A stretch of DNA of 64,000 bases, taken from NCBI RefSeq assembly GCF_905220365.1, contig NC_061141.1:8005501-8069500 (forward strand), given 5' to 3'. Shown piece after piece: positions 1 to 11,600 of the stretch (position 1 is the first letter of the stretch; every line of letters begins with the position of its first letter). The translations under genes were made by a program, and so were the position numbers. This DNA comes from Vanessa cardui. Its lineage: Eukaryota > Arthropoda > Insecta > Lepidoptera > Nymphalidae. The notes under the pieces were generated by a model. It did no database searches. It saw only the letters and a list, made by a program, of their open reading frames with translations, and was not told the DNA's origin.

Positions 1-40
1 GATAAATGATTCAATTGTCCTTATGTGAAATGTTTTAAAC

Positions 41-130
41 GAGATAGCTCAGTGGTTATAACACGTTAACTAGAATTGAGAATTGTGAGTTCAAACTCAG
101 GCACGTACCATTGAATTTTCATGTTTGCGT
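41..130 (+). repeat. tRNA-derived SINE head fragment
   Basis: gagatagctcagtggtta (A-box-like) and gagttcaaactc (B-box-like, 87-98) in the order and spacing of the other tRNA-like SINE heads in this window. The body is missing. It is not a functional tRNA: no cloverleaf acceptor pairing is evident. Confidence 0.65.
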
Positions 131-156
131 TTGTGGTTTTAAGAGTTTGCCATGAA

Positions 157-250
157 ATCCTTTAAGTGCAAGTATGCAAATTCAATTCAGTGATTTGCTC
201 GTTAAAGACAAAAAGACAGACAAAGTTACTTTCGCATTTATAATATTAGC
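157..250 (+). repeat. 3' end of the 'gcggcttcgc...cgacagac...agttacttt' family (family R2)
   Basis: Contains attcagtgatttg, gacagacaaagttac and cgcatttataatattag, the shared 3' end of a roughly 200-bp lepidopteran family with about ten copies in this window. Truncated at its 5' side. Confidence 0.6.
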
Positions 251-1819
251 GTTTATTTACGAGTTTTTTCATAATAAGTTTTTCTACCGCTCTGACCCTG
301 CAATATTTCAACCGTAAGTCCGTAGAACTATTGCACTTATATTTACGAGCGCTCCGATTCGATAATAAAGTATCGAAATGGAATTTATTACGCACTATGT
401 TATGTTCAAAGAAGCTATCTCTAGAGATGTCGCCTACATACGTTTTATATCTCCCAACGAGATATCTTTAGTTCGATATTTGAATATTATGTTCTAGAAA
501 AGGTTTCGACGATTGGGTACTATGAAAAACGTATGTGATGTGAATTATTTCACACGAAGCTACAAATGTCTCAATAACTGTGAGAACCATTTCGCGGCAA
601 CTTGTTTGATCGTGTCGCGTTTAATTATGGGTATCTATCGTACATATTTTATGTATAAATTTAATGAAATAATTTATTTTTCATTCCGACTGGATATGTA
701 CTACCAACATAACTAGTATATCGAACCATTATTGTCTAAATATACATCGTTAAAACACACATTTAAAAGCATGTAAACAAACTATATAGCCTTCATCCTT
801 TAAATTATAACATACAAAAGTCTTGTAATGTAAAATTTTGTATTCGGTAAATCATATTATATGATTGTATATTTACCCTTCCACGATACTATTTATTTGG
901 TTTCCTTGCTATCATACTGCGCTGGCACTGCGTGCTATAAGCTTTAAACCTTTTTCTCAAATTGAGAGGGGCCCAAGCCCAGTCGTGGGTAGTTTAAATA
1001 CAAGCTGCTACTCACTCGTGGGAAATAAGTAATTAAAAAAATAAGGTAAACAACTTAAGCACGTTGTATTATTTCATAAATATCTTATTTATACTACATT
1101 CAAGTGGAGACAATATATTTTTTAATTATAATTAGAATAAAATTCAATGTTTTTGAGTAAGCAGGTTTAATAATAATCATTAAAGCGAGTTGAGTTTTGT
1201 TTTTAAATCGATTACCGACCGTCCGTTGGATACGAAACAATTATCGCAAGGCTCCTCTTTTTTCAGTAAATTCAATAGAGGTGATCGGATTAAGTTAGAA
1301 AGAATAACTTTTTAAAAATGACATTGAGCTGTTAACAGTTACACATCAACGATGTTATGTGGAGTGGGAAGTTTACGGAATAATACGAGCGATCTAAGTT
1401 GACCGGCCTACAGCTGGGCTCTTTGTAGTAAATAACAATAATTGTCATTTTACGTAATCGTTATGGCGTAATATGCGTATACGCAACTAACCGCTTGCGT
1501 AGCGCACTTGTTGCTTTTGTTGCTAAAAATAATTTGAAAAAGTCACCAGTGGCTAATTGTAATTGTTGTAATTCTTTATTGGAAAGTTTGGATTTGTCCT
1601 TCCTTACCAATGAGAAGGTTTTCGAATGCTTCTTGACTGCGGTTTATTACACACATAGGTTAAATTAACTAACTTTAAATGCTTAAATATATATATACAA
1701 ATATGAACTAAAACTAGTTACTGTATAAATCTTGACCGCGTGGAATGGTGGCAAGAATGCTAGCAACTTAACTAACTTCGTTGCACATTATCAGTTTCAT
1801 ATAGGGTTAATACTTCTTA

Positions 1820-1890
1820 TTGTTCCAATGTCTATAATAATGGTGACCACTGTCCACCAGGTGGCTCAGTTGTACCTACCTACCGTGAAT
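1820..1890 (+). repeat. Old fragment of family R4
   Basis: aatgtctataataatggtgaccac and the following accaggtggc resemble the 3' part of the family that is more complete at 3085-3340. Highly diverged. Confidence 0.4.
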
Positions 1891-3084
1891 AAATAACTAT
1901 TACACAACAAGGGCTTATAAACAATTATTGTATATGCGTGTGTGTGTGTTGAAAATCTTGTTTAAAATAATTCATTTCGTTTTCTATGGAAAATCTCGTT
2001 AATAGTAAAGGAGCTTTTATTCAAACAGTGCCGATTCACGGGCCGCGACTTCACTTAATTAAAGATTTTAATATATCCAGAAAATCCTTGACCCACACGT
2101 AAACATCCCCCGATGGGAGCCATCAAGTACAATTCTTATTTCATTCACGTCGTGATCATATTTTATACGTAGTAATAATATTTTCCCGTGTGATCACGCT
2201 CTAAGACGTCGTTTGATCGCGAAATGAGATTCAGTTATGGCCTGTTCATTTCTATATTATGATCCCACCCCGTTAGGGAGCAGCGACACGTATTCGCACT
2301 CGCTTTAGCGCACGCAAATAATCGTACTTACGCATTTAGACGTGTTATTGGAAATATGAATACGTTTCTTTTTGTTGTACTTACATGATTTTAACTGATA
2401 TTTTGGCAAGTATTGATCGAAATGGTATCTACGTACGGTAATAGTCTTAATGATTATATCGTTGGATAATTCATGTTTTAATTGTTAATGCGATAGAAAA
2501 TAAATAAATGTGAATTATTATGAGTAAAAGTGGTTTATGAATAATAATTAAATAGGCGTAAATACTTTATGTACATTATTGAAAAGAAGTTTTATGTTCA
2601 TTAATTTACGATATATTATTATTTCTCAAATAATTTTCCAATGAAATTAAATAAAGTACAAACATACAATAAAAATATAACAAAATACATTTCTTTTTTT
2701 TTAAAGAAAAGAATGCATTAAACTTTATTTTATTTCAATTAAAATGAAATTCAATGAACTTTGTTTTGTAGATGTTACGTATAAGTGTGAAATGTGTACG
2801 CAGCGAATAAGTGTGCTTTCTCCCTCAGGATACATTAGTGGCGAGTAAGTAGCCAGTAATAGAAAACGGCAAATTGACCAATCAGATGCGTGGTACATGA
2901 GTAATTGAACGGATACTGCAATTCTCCGTCACGTTTTTATTATCAGATAAAGATCTTGCAATATGTTGTGAAATTTATCGATGCTGTGTACGGACGATAT
3001 TGCATAGGAAATATGACATGGAATAAACTTATTAAGAAACCATTGTGTCTCAATCTTTATGTGCCACTGTTGGGCAAAACTTTT

Positions 3085-3340
3085 ACGTCACTTAGTGGTA
3101 GGTCTTTGTGCAAGCCCAACTAGGAGGGTACCACTCACTCATCAGTTATTCTACCATCAAATACCAGTACTTAGTGTTGTTGTGTTCCGGTTACACTGGC
3201 ACACTCACCCTTGAAGAGTGAGTGAGCATCGCATTGTAAAGAATGATTAATATTTCTAACAGCGCCAATGAATATGGGCGGTGGTGACTACTTAACATCA
3301 AGTGGCCCATATGATCGTTCGCTAACCGATAGCATTAAAA
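3085..3340 (+). repeat. Family R4 retroelement-like repeat, near full length
   Basis: Order of landmarks: ctttgtgcaagccc, ggtaccactcactcatcag, ttgttgtgttccggtt, taatatttctaacagcgcc, gggcggtggtgac, gtggcccatatg, then a poly-A run. Ten copies or fragments of this family lie in the window in both orientations; the A-rich 3' end suggests retroposition. The central part (3200-3225) has a local rearrangement of the gagtgagtgag motif. Confidence 0.75.
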
Positions 3341-5231
3341 AAAAAGTTAATGAGAAGGTATTCACTTCACTTCACTGTTTCACTGAGGCTCGATATATTT
3401 AAAGCTATAAATCTTGTAATGTCGTTTCGATGTAATAAACTTATATTAAAATTCGAAACATATACAATAAACTAAATAGTTATACAACAGTCATATTCGC
3501 CAGTAATTCAATACGATGGTGTTTATGTTCGCGTTCAGATAAACAGCGTGTCTGTGTTAAACCTCAGATGCGTGCAATTGCTGCTAAATTACTCGGACGA
3601 TCCCTCCGAGCATTCGGTTGCGTAGATTATAAATGAATACTAATATAATCCGACTGTAACATATCGTCTTCATATTGTATAACTTAATTATGAAATATTA
3701 ACCAGAATCACTTTCAGAGGCACTGGTCTCTGAGATTCCAAATTCAAAGGTTTAGTTGCTCTAGAAGAAATGTCATATCTCTATTAGATATGTTTGACTA
3801 CTCGGAAGTTATGTTACGTATTGTGTTTGAAATAAATATGTTGGCGTTTGTTAAATTATAGTTGGCAGTGATTAATTTGTTAGTTGTTTTTTGTTGTAGA
3901 TATTATTTGTAAATTAGTCCTTTATTTGTACAATAACTATAATCTTCGAGAATATATGTAGTCTATACATTAATTTTAAAGCAGCAGTTGATACAATATA
4001 ACAAGAACGATTTAAAAAATGTTGTGGTAGCTTGGCCAGCTATTGAGAAAGGTTAAAGATGATATAACATGGCTTTAAGACCCTCATAAGCGACATAATT
4101 AACTAACTACTAACCGTAAATGTCAACCTCTCCGGTAAAGTGTAGGAGACTATTAATAAATTTTATGAAACAAGCGTAATCAAATCTTAAGTCTAATGAA
4201 ACCGCGCACCACTTCTCGTAATTAATATAAACTCCGAAACCGACAATCAGCTATCGAATCAAAGGTGGGTTAAGTATTATAGCGAGTAATGTATAAAGTC
4301 TGTGCCCATACTTCGAGCTCCTTTGTCCTGTTAGCAATCTCCATAAACCAGCTAGACACCTAGCCGAGATTCCCCTCAGACGGGAGGCCCGCCCCTCCGG
4401 GAGCTGAGCAGTATTCACAAGATTTAAAGTGTTTTATGTGTTCAAGTAAATATAAACATTTGTAAATTATAACTTTTACGACAGTATTCAGAATTTGCTA
4501 TTCACATATTGAAATTATACGGATGTTGGGCGTTTTATTATGTTATACGTTTAAAATAGACTCTTCGAAAACCTGCAGACTAATTGAGCTGGATGAAAAA
4601 CATACATATTTTTAAAATATCACTGAACGGGAAATACTTTCAATTTAGGAATCACGTCAAAATAGTTTGACAACCAATGAAATGATTTATCTGACGTTTG
4701 ATGTTGGTATTTTATTTTTTTTTGTTTTGTCACCAGGCAAGGAATTTAAGGGTAGATATGAAAATATAAAACATTTTTTGCGGATGTGGTTTTCTATCCG
4801 TCTATGCACGCATTATGCAGTAATTCCCAAGCGGTGGTAAATTGAGATTTAAATGTAATTCTTTGAAATGGCGATTCAAATGTGCTAGTAGCATGAATAA
4901 AATATCAATTTTGATAAATTCTGACAAAAAAGAACCATTATTTTTTTAATGTAATGATTGATAATAATTATTAGTTTATACGAACTAAACTATTTTGATA
5001 TTTCTTTGCAAGAGCAGTAGAGCTAAAAGAACACTAAGTAAGTTTCCTCCACTTTTTCTTTCAGCAACAAAAATTCGATTGTAGTGTGAAGGCTTCTTGT
5101 ATTGATAATTCTATATACTTAAATAAATAATATACAGTTTACGACTTGTACTACATCATATACATATCTGTATTAATCCTTACTCCTATTTATGTATTCA
5201 TAAGTTTTAAAATGAATTCTTTAACTATTGA

Positions 5232-5425
5232 GCCGAGATGGCCTAGCACTTAGGACCAACCGAAGATGTGGTTCCAAACATGCTAAAGTTATGTGAATAT
5301 TCCATCTTGTGCTCGGTGTTGAAGGGAAATAAGATGAAGAAATCTTTGTCCCGGATGAAAAATCTGTCAAAGTTTATAAAACCAACTCATATTGGAGCTG
5401 CGTGTTGGAATAAGACCCAAACTCT
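5232..5425 (+). repeat. Very diverged tRNA-type SINE copy
   Basis: gccgagatggcctagcactt at the head, then gtgctcggtgttgaag and attggagctgcgtgttgga further on follow the landmark order of the Metulj-like SINE, with many substitutions. An old copy. Confidence 0.5.
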
Positions 5426-5527
5426 ATTCGTTAAAAGATGAGGTTTTAGTTCATCTCTAGAATGTTTGTACGCATATTTACTTACCTTTAACAATAGTAT
5501 ATTTATAGTATTTTTTTTTTGTCGCAG

Positions 5528-5619
5528 GTCACCCGTCTCGACGCGAGAATGAATTTAAAAAGCCCGCCAACGCACTTCAAAACGGTCGAGTACACCATCG
5601 TCCCTATGTTTATAATAAG
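5528..5619 (+). CDS. lilli: lilli exon A
   Basis: Acceptor AG at 5526-5527 follows a T-rich tract; donor is gtaagg. The two first bases complete a codon begun in an upstream exon outside the window, then 30 codons follow (HPSRRENEFKK...YVYNK), ending in phase 0. Basic and low in hydrophobics, as expected for the disordered N-terminal half of this family. There is no strong homologous motif in the exon itself; it is assigned because its frame and phase join exon B. The other reading frame is also open, so the frame depends on that phase match. Confidence 0.75.
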
Positions 5620-8600
5620 GTAAGGCGTTTCAGATTAAAGTTTTTATTTCAATTTGTATTTAAATATAATCGTTTTTCATAGAATAAACGATATATACAT
5701 ATAGTAGGTATATTTTACCGCAATTATTTTTAGATGTAAATGTTAAAAATACACTGACTTTAACAATGAAATATTACGAAAAATAAATATAATAACTTAT
5801 ATTTATTTCTGAGTAAGATTTAAAAATAGATTATACACTTGGAAGTTGTGTTTCACAAGTTTCTCGAGAATTTTGTTTAATCTTCATCGTCATAATAATG
5901 TGACGTAGATACATACTCGCATTATTTAATATTTATTCGAAAATAGTAATTTAAATTTAGTATTATTTGTATGTCAGTGGCGTAAATATCGAAGGGCTAG
6001 GTGGTGCTGTGCACTAGGGCCGCGGAGTTCAGGGGGCCCTCTAAACTAAACCTTAAGCTTCTGAAGCTATATAAGTCACGACTCTGTGCACGAGATTTCT
6101 TATTTGATATTGAGGTTTATTAGTTAAAGAGGAATGGGATGAGGGCCCGATTCTCTACCGGGGCCCTTTCTCACTTAGCTACGCCACTGTTGTATGTTGC
6201 TTATTATATGTTAAATTTATATTACAAGGTAAAATATACATAGGCTAATTGCATTTCAATTGATATGATGTCTGCGTTAACTTGTGTTAGTAAGATGCAC
6301 ATACAATTATCCGCCGAGTGTATTTGTTGGTATAAATCCGTCCCCTCTCCGTCCACAGCCTACGTTTCTATTGCGATACAACCTCCCCCATCACGGGCAC
6401 TCGACAATCTCGATTGCCGAGATAAAAGTACCAAATTACATCCCTGAAAATGTTCATTGTTATATCATATAATTGTTATATTTTCAGCTTAAATATTACT
6501 TACTAAAGTTTATATTTCTGTTGAAAGTTAATTCTGTAAATTTTCTACTGCCCTCCTAATGCCTCTTGCGCTTCTGAGGGTTCGAAAGGAAGGTTTGTTT
6601 TAATAAGACAAAATCTTTGCGATGTTTTTTGTCACCGCCGATCGGGTCAATATAATAGACAGAAATTAAACAAATAAAAATTTAGCGGTGCTTGGCTATG
6701 AACCTGCAATCATTGGTTAAAATACGTATGCTATAACCACTGAGTCACATTGGTTGCATATTAACGTAATTTTTGTGAAATGTCTTGTTAAAAAGCATTT
6801 GAATAAATTAAATGAAATCCGAACGATTCCGAAAGTAGCTATTGTTATGCAAAGCTTCGATTTGATCTGCTACTCTGATAAAATTATTCTCAGCTATTAT
6901 AAAGATTTATTCGCTTCCATTATAAAAGAAATCTCTTCTAAATTGACTCTGCACATAACATTTTTATGATAACACTAGCTTTACTTCACGGTTCCACTCG
7001 CGTTACATTTAAATTATAAATGAAGCTAGACAACCTATAATTTTCAACCTTTCTTAGTAAATGGACTATCTACAACAAACAACAACAGCCTGTAAATTTC
7101 CCACTGCTGGGCTAAGGCCTCCTCTCCCTTTGAGGAGAAGGTTTGGAACATATTCCACCACGCTGTTCGAATGGGGGTTGGTGAAATGCGCGTGTGGCAG
7201 AATTTCTATGTAATTAGATGACATGCACGTTTCCTCAGAATATTTTTCTTCATCGCTGAGCACGTGATAAATTATAAACATAAATTAAGCACATGAATAT
7301 TCAGTGGTGCTTTACTGGGTTTGAACCCGCAATCATCGGTTAAGATGCATGCGTTCTAACCACTGGGCCTTAACTTGGACTTGGACTATCTAATACTAAA
7401 ATAATTATTCACAATGAAAGTCACTCACATCTACTGTCATGGGAAATGGGAAAATGATTGAACACCAACCAATGGCCAGCACAGAACACACATAATATAC
7501 GCTAAACAAACAGAACCCAAGACAATACTAAACCTATTCGGGTTTGCATATAGCCATAAGTGGTCAAGTAATCAATAATTATTCGTTCGCAAATTTTTAA
7601 ATACATTTTCAAAGTAATTTTTTAAAATCTCCACAGAATCTTTAAGCATATTTCATAAAATCGTAGCAGCGGTTAAGTTATGCTCAACTGAGCCACTGGC
7701 TCGGGAGTTTCGTAAGTTTCAGTTGGAAGTTTCTAAAGCTCGTGCCTCGGGCCGTCGTTCCGATACTTTGTTCTACTGTAAACACGTGCTTCAGATTTAA
7801 CGCTCCCCGATACCACTTTGACGTTTTAATTAAATCATTAAACATTGATGAACGGTTTTTTTTTTTTGTTATATTGTTTCAAGTTCTTCAAAGAAATAAT
7901 TTAGGTTAGTACTAATATTTATACACTTCCTTAATCAAGGTTTGGAACTATTTAAGCAAAGTTACAATGATGTGGATTTGAGGATACGCACGTGATATAA
8001 TTTTACAAGACACAGTCGGGTTTTCTCAAGACGTTCTGAATTATCTTAAAATCTCAGTATTGCTTATTCAAAACCGAACTGGTCAAGTAGATGTGCATTA
8101 TAGCATAATTTTATATTTTATCAATAACAATTTATTAAGTATTATGTACACGCATTGAAAACAAATTTCCCAATTCATACACTCATTCATGTTATAATTA
8201 TTTTATTTGATAAATACTTGTTATAGTAATTATCCATATACTAGGAGCAGATAAAACAAATGATGCCAAAATGATGCTGTCTACAATTTGACTAACAGTT
8301 TTTATTTTTTTTAATACAGACCGAGGGGCTTAATTCCACGGGTGCGTCTGCACATCGACCGCCTCCCTTACGAATACCCAACGGCATTCAATCTCAAGTG
8401 AGTATAACGTTGACATATTCTCGATCACTGTTTCTCTCTGTATCGCGATATAAAATATCTATTTAAGTGTACAGATTGCACGTGTAATATATCTCTATTT
8501 TAAGACAATTGGTTGAAGCGTTGAGGCGTGAAAGCGAAATGAAAAGACTCACTTTCGTACTGTAGCTACTGTTGAATGCAAAAGTTAGAACTAGGCCTAT

Positions 8601-11600
8601 TTTACAAGAGAACATAAAACTGATTGATCCTTTCATTAATTGTAGGTTCCAACCTCTTCTGCTTCTGTGACAAAGAATAATGTGTGTCTATATATCATAC
8701 GATTTAAAAAGATTTACAGAAACAAAATACGCTAATAAGTCAGTTTTATGATTGAACTTACTTTCTACATACGACCTTTTTTCATTGAAAGTGATATGAT
8801 TAAAATGTTTTCAAGAAATGTCGCTGTATAGATTTCACTAGTTCGCGAGATGACAAGTTTATAGTAACAGGTTTATATACTTTTGTAATTGCTAAGCGTA
8901 ATGACCCGATCACGTGATCGATCCTCGCTCGAGGAATTTGTGCGGACCGGCTCGTGTGAATGTATTTTTACATTCAGCGTAGCATAGCATTTCTCTTCTA
9001 AATTTGATGAAGTTACTAGAAAAATTTAAAATGCGAAACAATTACCTACATTTTTTATTCATTAGTTAATGAGGTCGATCACACAAATGACTATGACGCT
9101 CTGTACGTCTTCCTATACCAGAATACTGAGCTTAAGGCATGATCTCTGGATCATATTACCCCGTCTTACAAAACTTTATATAATTTGTAAACTAATATAT
9201 TTATGCTAATGCGTGTTTATAGTAAAACAATTTTCTTTAAAATAATTATAACGCACAAAGCACGGCGTCTACGTGCCGATTAAGCTTAAAACTAATATTG
9301 TTTATAAAACACCGTACAATCGCGGCGAGTTTACTTTCTAGGTCGCAGCGGGTTACAATGCCTCGAAAAGTAATTCTAGGTACTAGACTAAGTTAGGAAG
9401 TTTCCGTCGAACGGGTGTGTTTCGACTCAAAACGTCATTAGCGACTTATGAGCGATAATATAGCTGTTTAGGTAACTGTGACAATGATGTAACACTTCTC
9501 ATTTTAAGAAGACATAATTAACTACTCTCCTTTGTCATTTGTTATCTGTCTCGCTCACATGAGCAACAATATGCGCTGTTCAGCCAATGAGAAACGTTTG
9601 ATCAATTTCACTTTTCACTCTACGTGTTTAAATTCACATCCAAAATATCGACAAATATGTACATATATGTTTTACTTTATCTATTTATAGCCAGTTCACG
9701 AGATTCATATTTGATTGAACTTCATAATTATTAGTGTGATGTCACTCGGTGTTTTATTAAGCTTATTCGAACACGGTTATATTTGCGTGGTAATTAATTA
9801 GTTGTATGTATAATTATCTGAGATTAGTCTGTGTTCGATGAACTTAACACGCGCGTAATTTAGCGGATTCCAGCCGTGAATTTATTCGATACTAGTCGCT
9901 GCCTGCGACTATCATGGTATGGACATGTAATGCGGAGGAATGAGGAACATATTGTGAAGAAGGCCTTGAGCATGGATGTGGATGGATATAGAGGTAGAGG
10001 ACGACCAAGAAAACGATGGATGGATTGTGTGACGATATGGTTAGAAAGAATGTTACTCGTGAGATGACGTCTGACAGAGAAGTATGGAAGGAGAAGACAT
10101 GCTGCGCCGACCCCAAATAAAATTGGGGAAAGGGCAGAAGGATGATGAGTCGCTGCCTGCGCTTTTGCTTGCGTTTTAGGTAGTTGTCATGTGTTAGCCA
10201 AAAAATAAATATCTCATGCCTCTCCTTCAAGTTCAAGTTAGCTTCAGAATAAATTTCACCAAATTCGGTTCATTGGTTTGGTTGTGAAAGAGCGACAGAC
10301 ATACAGAGTTACTTTCAAATTTATAATATTAGTATAGTATAGATTGACTCTCTTAACTTGTAATCGTCGTTCGTTTTCACTTTTCCGATCCATTTGGGCT
10401 TGGGGTTACAGTGGTAACTAATTCAAGAATAAACATTTGGCAAATTTCTGCCAGCCTACCTGTTTGACACTGACTTTCGTTGATTTGGTTCTCGCCGCCC
10501 TGCGAGGTGTGGAAACGTCAAGTTCTGATGGTATCTACGTACTGATCACGCAACAACAACAGCCTGTAAATTTCCCACTCTTGTGCTAAGGCCTCCTCTC
10601 CCTTTAAGGAGAAGGTTTGGAACAAATTCCATCACGGTCCAATGCGGGTTGGTGGAATGCACATGTGGCCGAATTTCTAAGAAATTAAACACATGCAGGT
10701 TTCCTCACGATGTTTTCACTGATCATGAGATATTAAGGGTAATTCCTTATATTTAAAACACGTGTTTTATATTATTTCTCCGCGTCCATCTAAACTGCGA
10801 AATACAATACCTTTTGTTCTCTGAATTATAAAATAAAAACACTGAAGTCGATGTCGTTCACAAAATATAATTTACAAAACTGTGTCAACAAGACTTTTAG
10901 TGCCGTAAAAATAAAGATTGATGAATACGATTTTGGACAGCAAAATACAACTCTTAATTTTATGACGTTAAAGTCGAAAATCCATTGAAATTTCCTAGTA
11001 AACGGGTCACTAACTTAATAGTTCGGCTTGCTAAGATGTAATCACGTGTTTCCATAAAAATGATTTTCATACCAGTGTTTTTGCGTAGTTATTTTTTTTT
11101 AAGTTACATGTATCATTACTTTTGAGTAAACAAATGCGATCGACATTTTTTTTTATTTCCAAATATCCGATTAAATAACGTTTGCGTTTGAATGGCAGAG
11201 ATCGCTTGGTGCGGCTTACTACCTCAAAAGCTGTAATATAATTACAACTAGTTTTTGTCCGCGGCTTCGTTTACGTTTTAGGATGTTGGTTGTCATGCGT
11301 TAGACAAAAAAGTAGCGTATGTACTTCTTGGAGTTCAAATTTGCTTCATACCAAATTTGGTCGTGAAAGAACGACATGACATGAACAGACAGAGTTACTT
11401 TCAAGCTTACATACTATATTACAACAATATTAGTTTATATACATTCTTATAAAAAATGCATATGCAATGCATAAACGTTGATGAAGCTTAGCATGCAAGT
11501 TGTCAGGGTACAAAAGATAACACGCCTCCGTCACATCCGAAGAATTTCGAGTGAAAATTAGTATATAAAACTATGTATAGCAAGGTCTATATACATAAGT

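Larger units (their letters stand above)
1..5527. other. Probable upstream lilli intron, no supported gene
   Basis: AT-rich, with no frame longer than about 70 codons and none with coding character. Holds SINE and other repeat fragments (41-250, 1820-1890, 3085-3340, 5232-5425), a GT run at 1936-1950, and a short GC-rich hairpin-prone patch around 4372-4410. It is taken as intron because exon A begins in mid-codon and needs an upstream exon. Confidence 0.6.
5620..8319 (+). other. lilli: lilli intron A-B
   Basis: 2.7 kb, GT...AG. Contains a hAT-type MITE (5975-6189), a SINE head fragment (6682-6752) and a full SINE (7073-7381). The rest is AT-rich with nothing recognisable; 6285-6445 is a GC-richer patch without coding support. 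Confidence 0.85.

Noticed and set aside
41..110. tRNA gene candidate
   Set aside because: Only box-like motifs of a SINE head remain; no full cloverleaf, and related copies carry SINE bodies.
9892..10236. 114-codon minus-strand frame
   Set aside because: Antisense of the LINE C-terminal fragment and R2 repeat.
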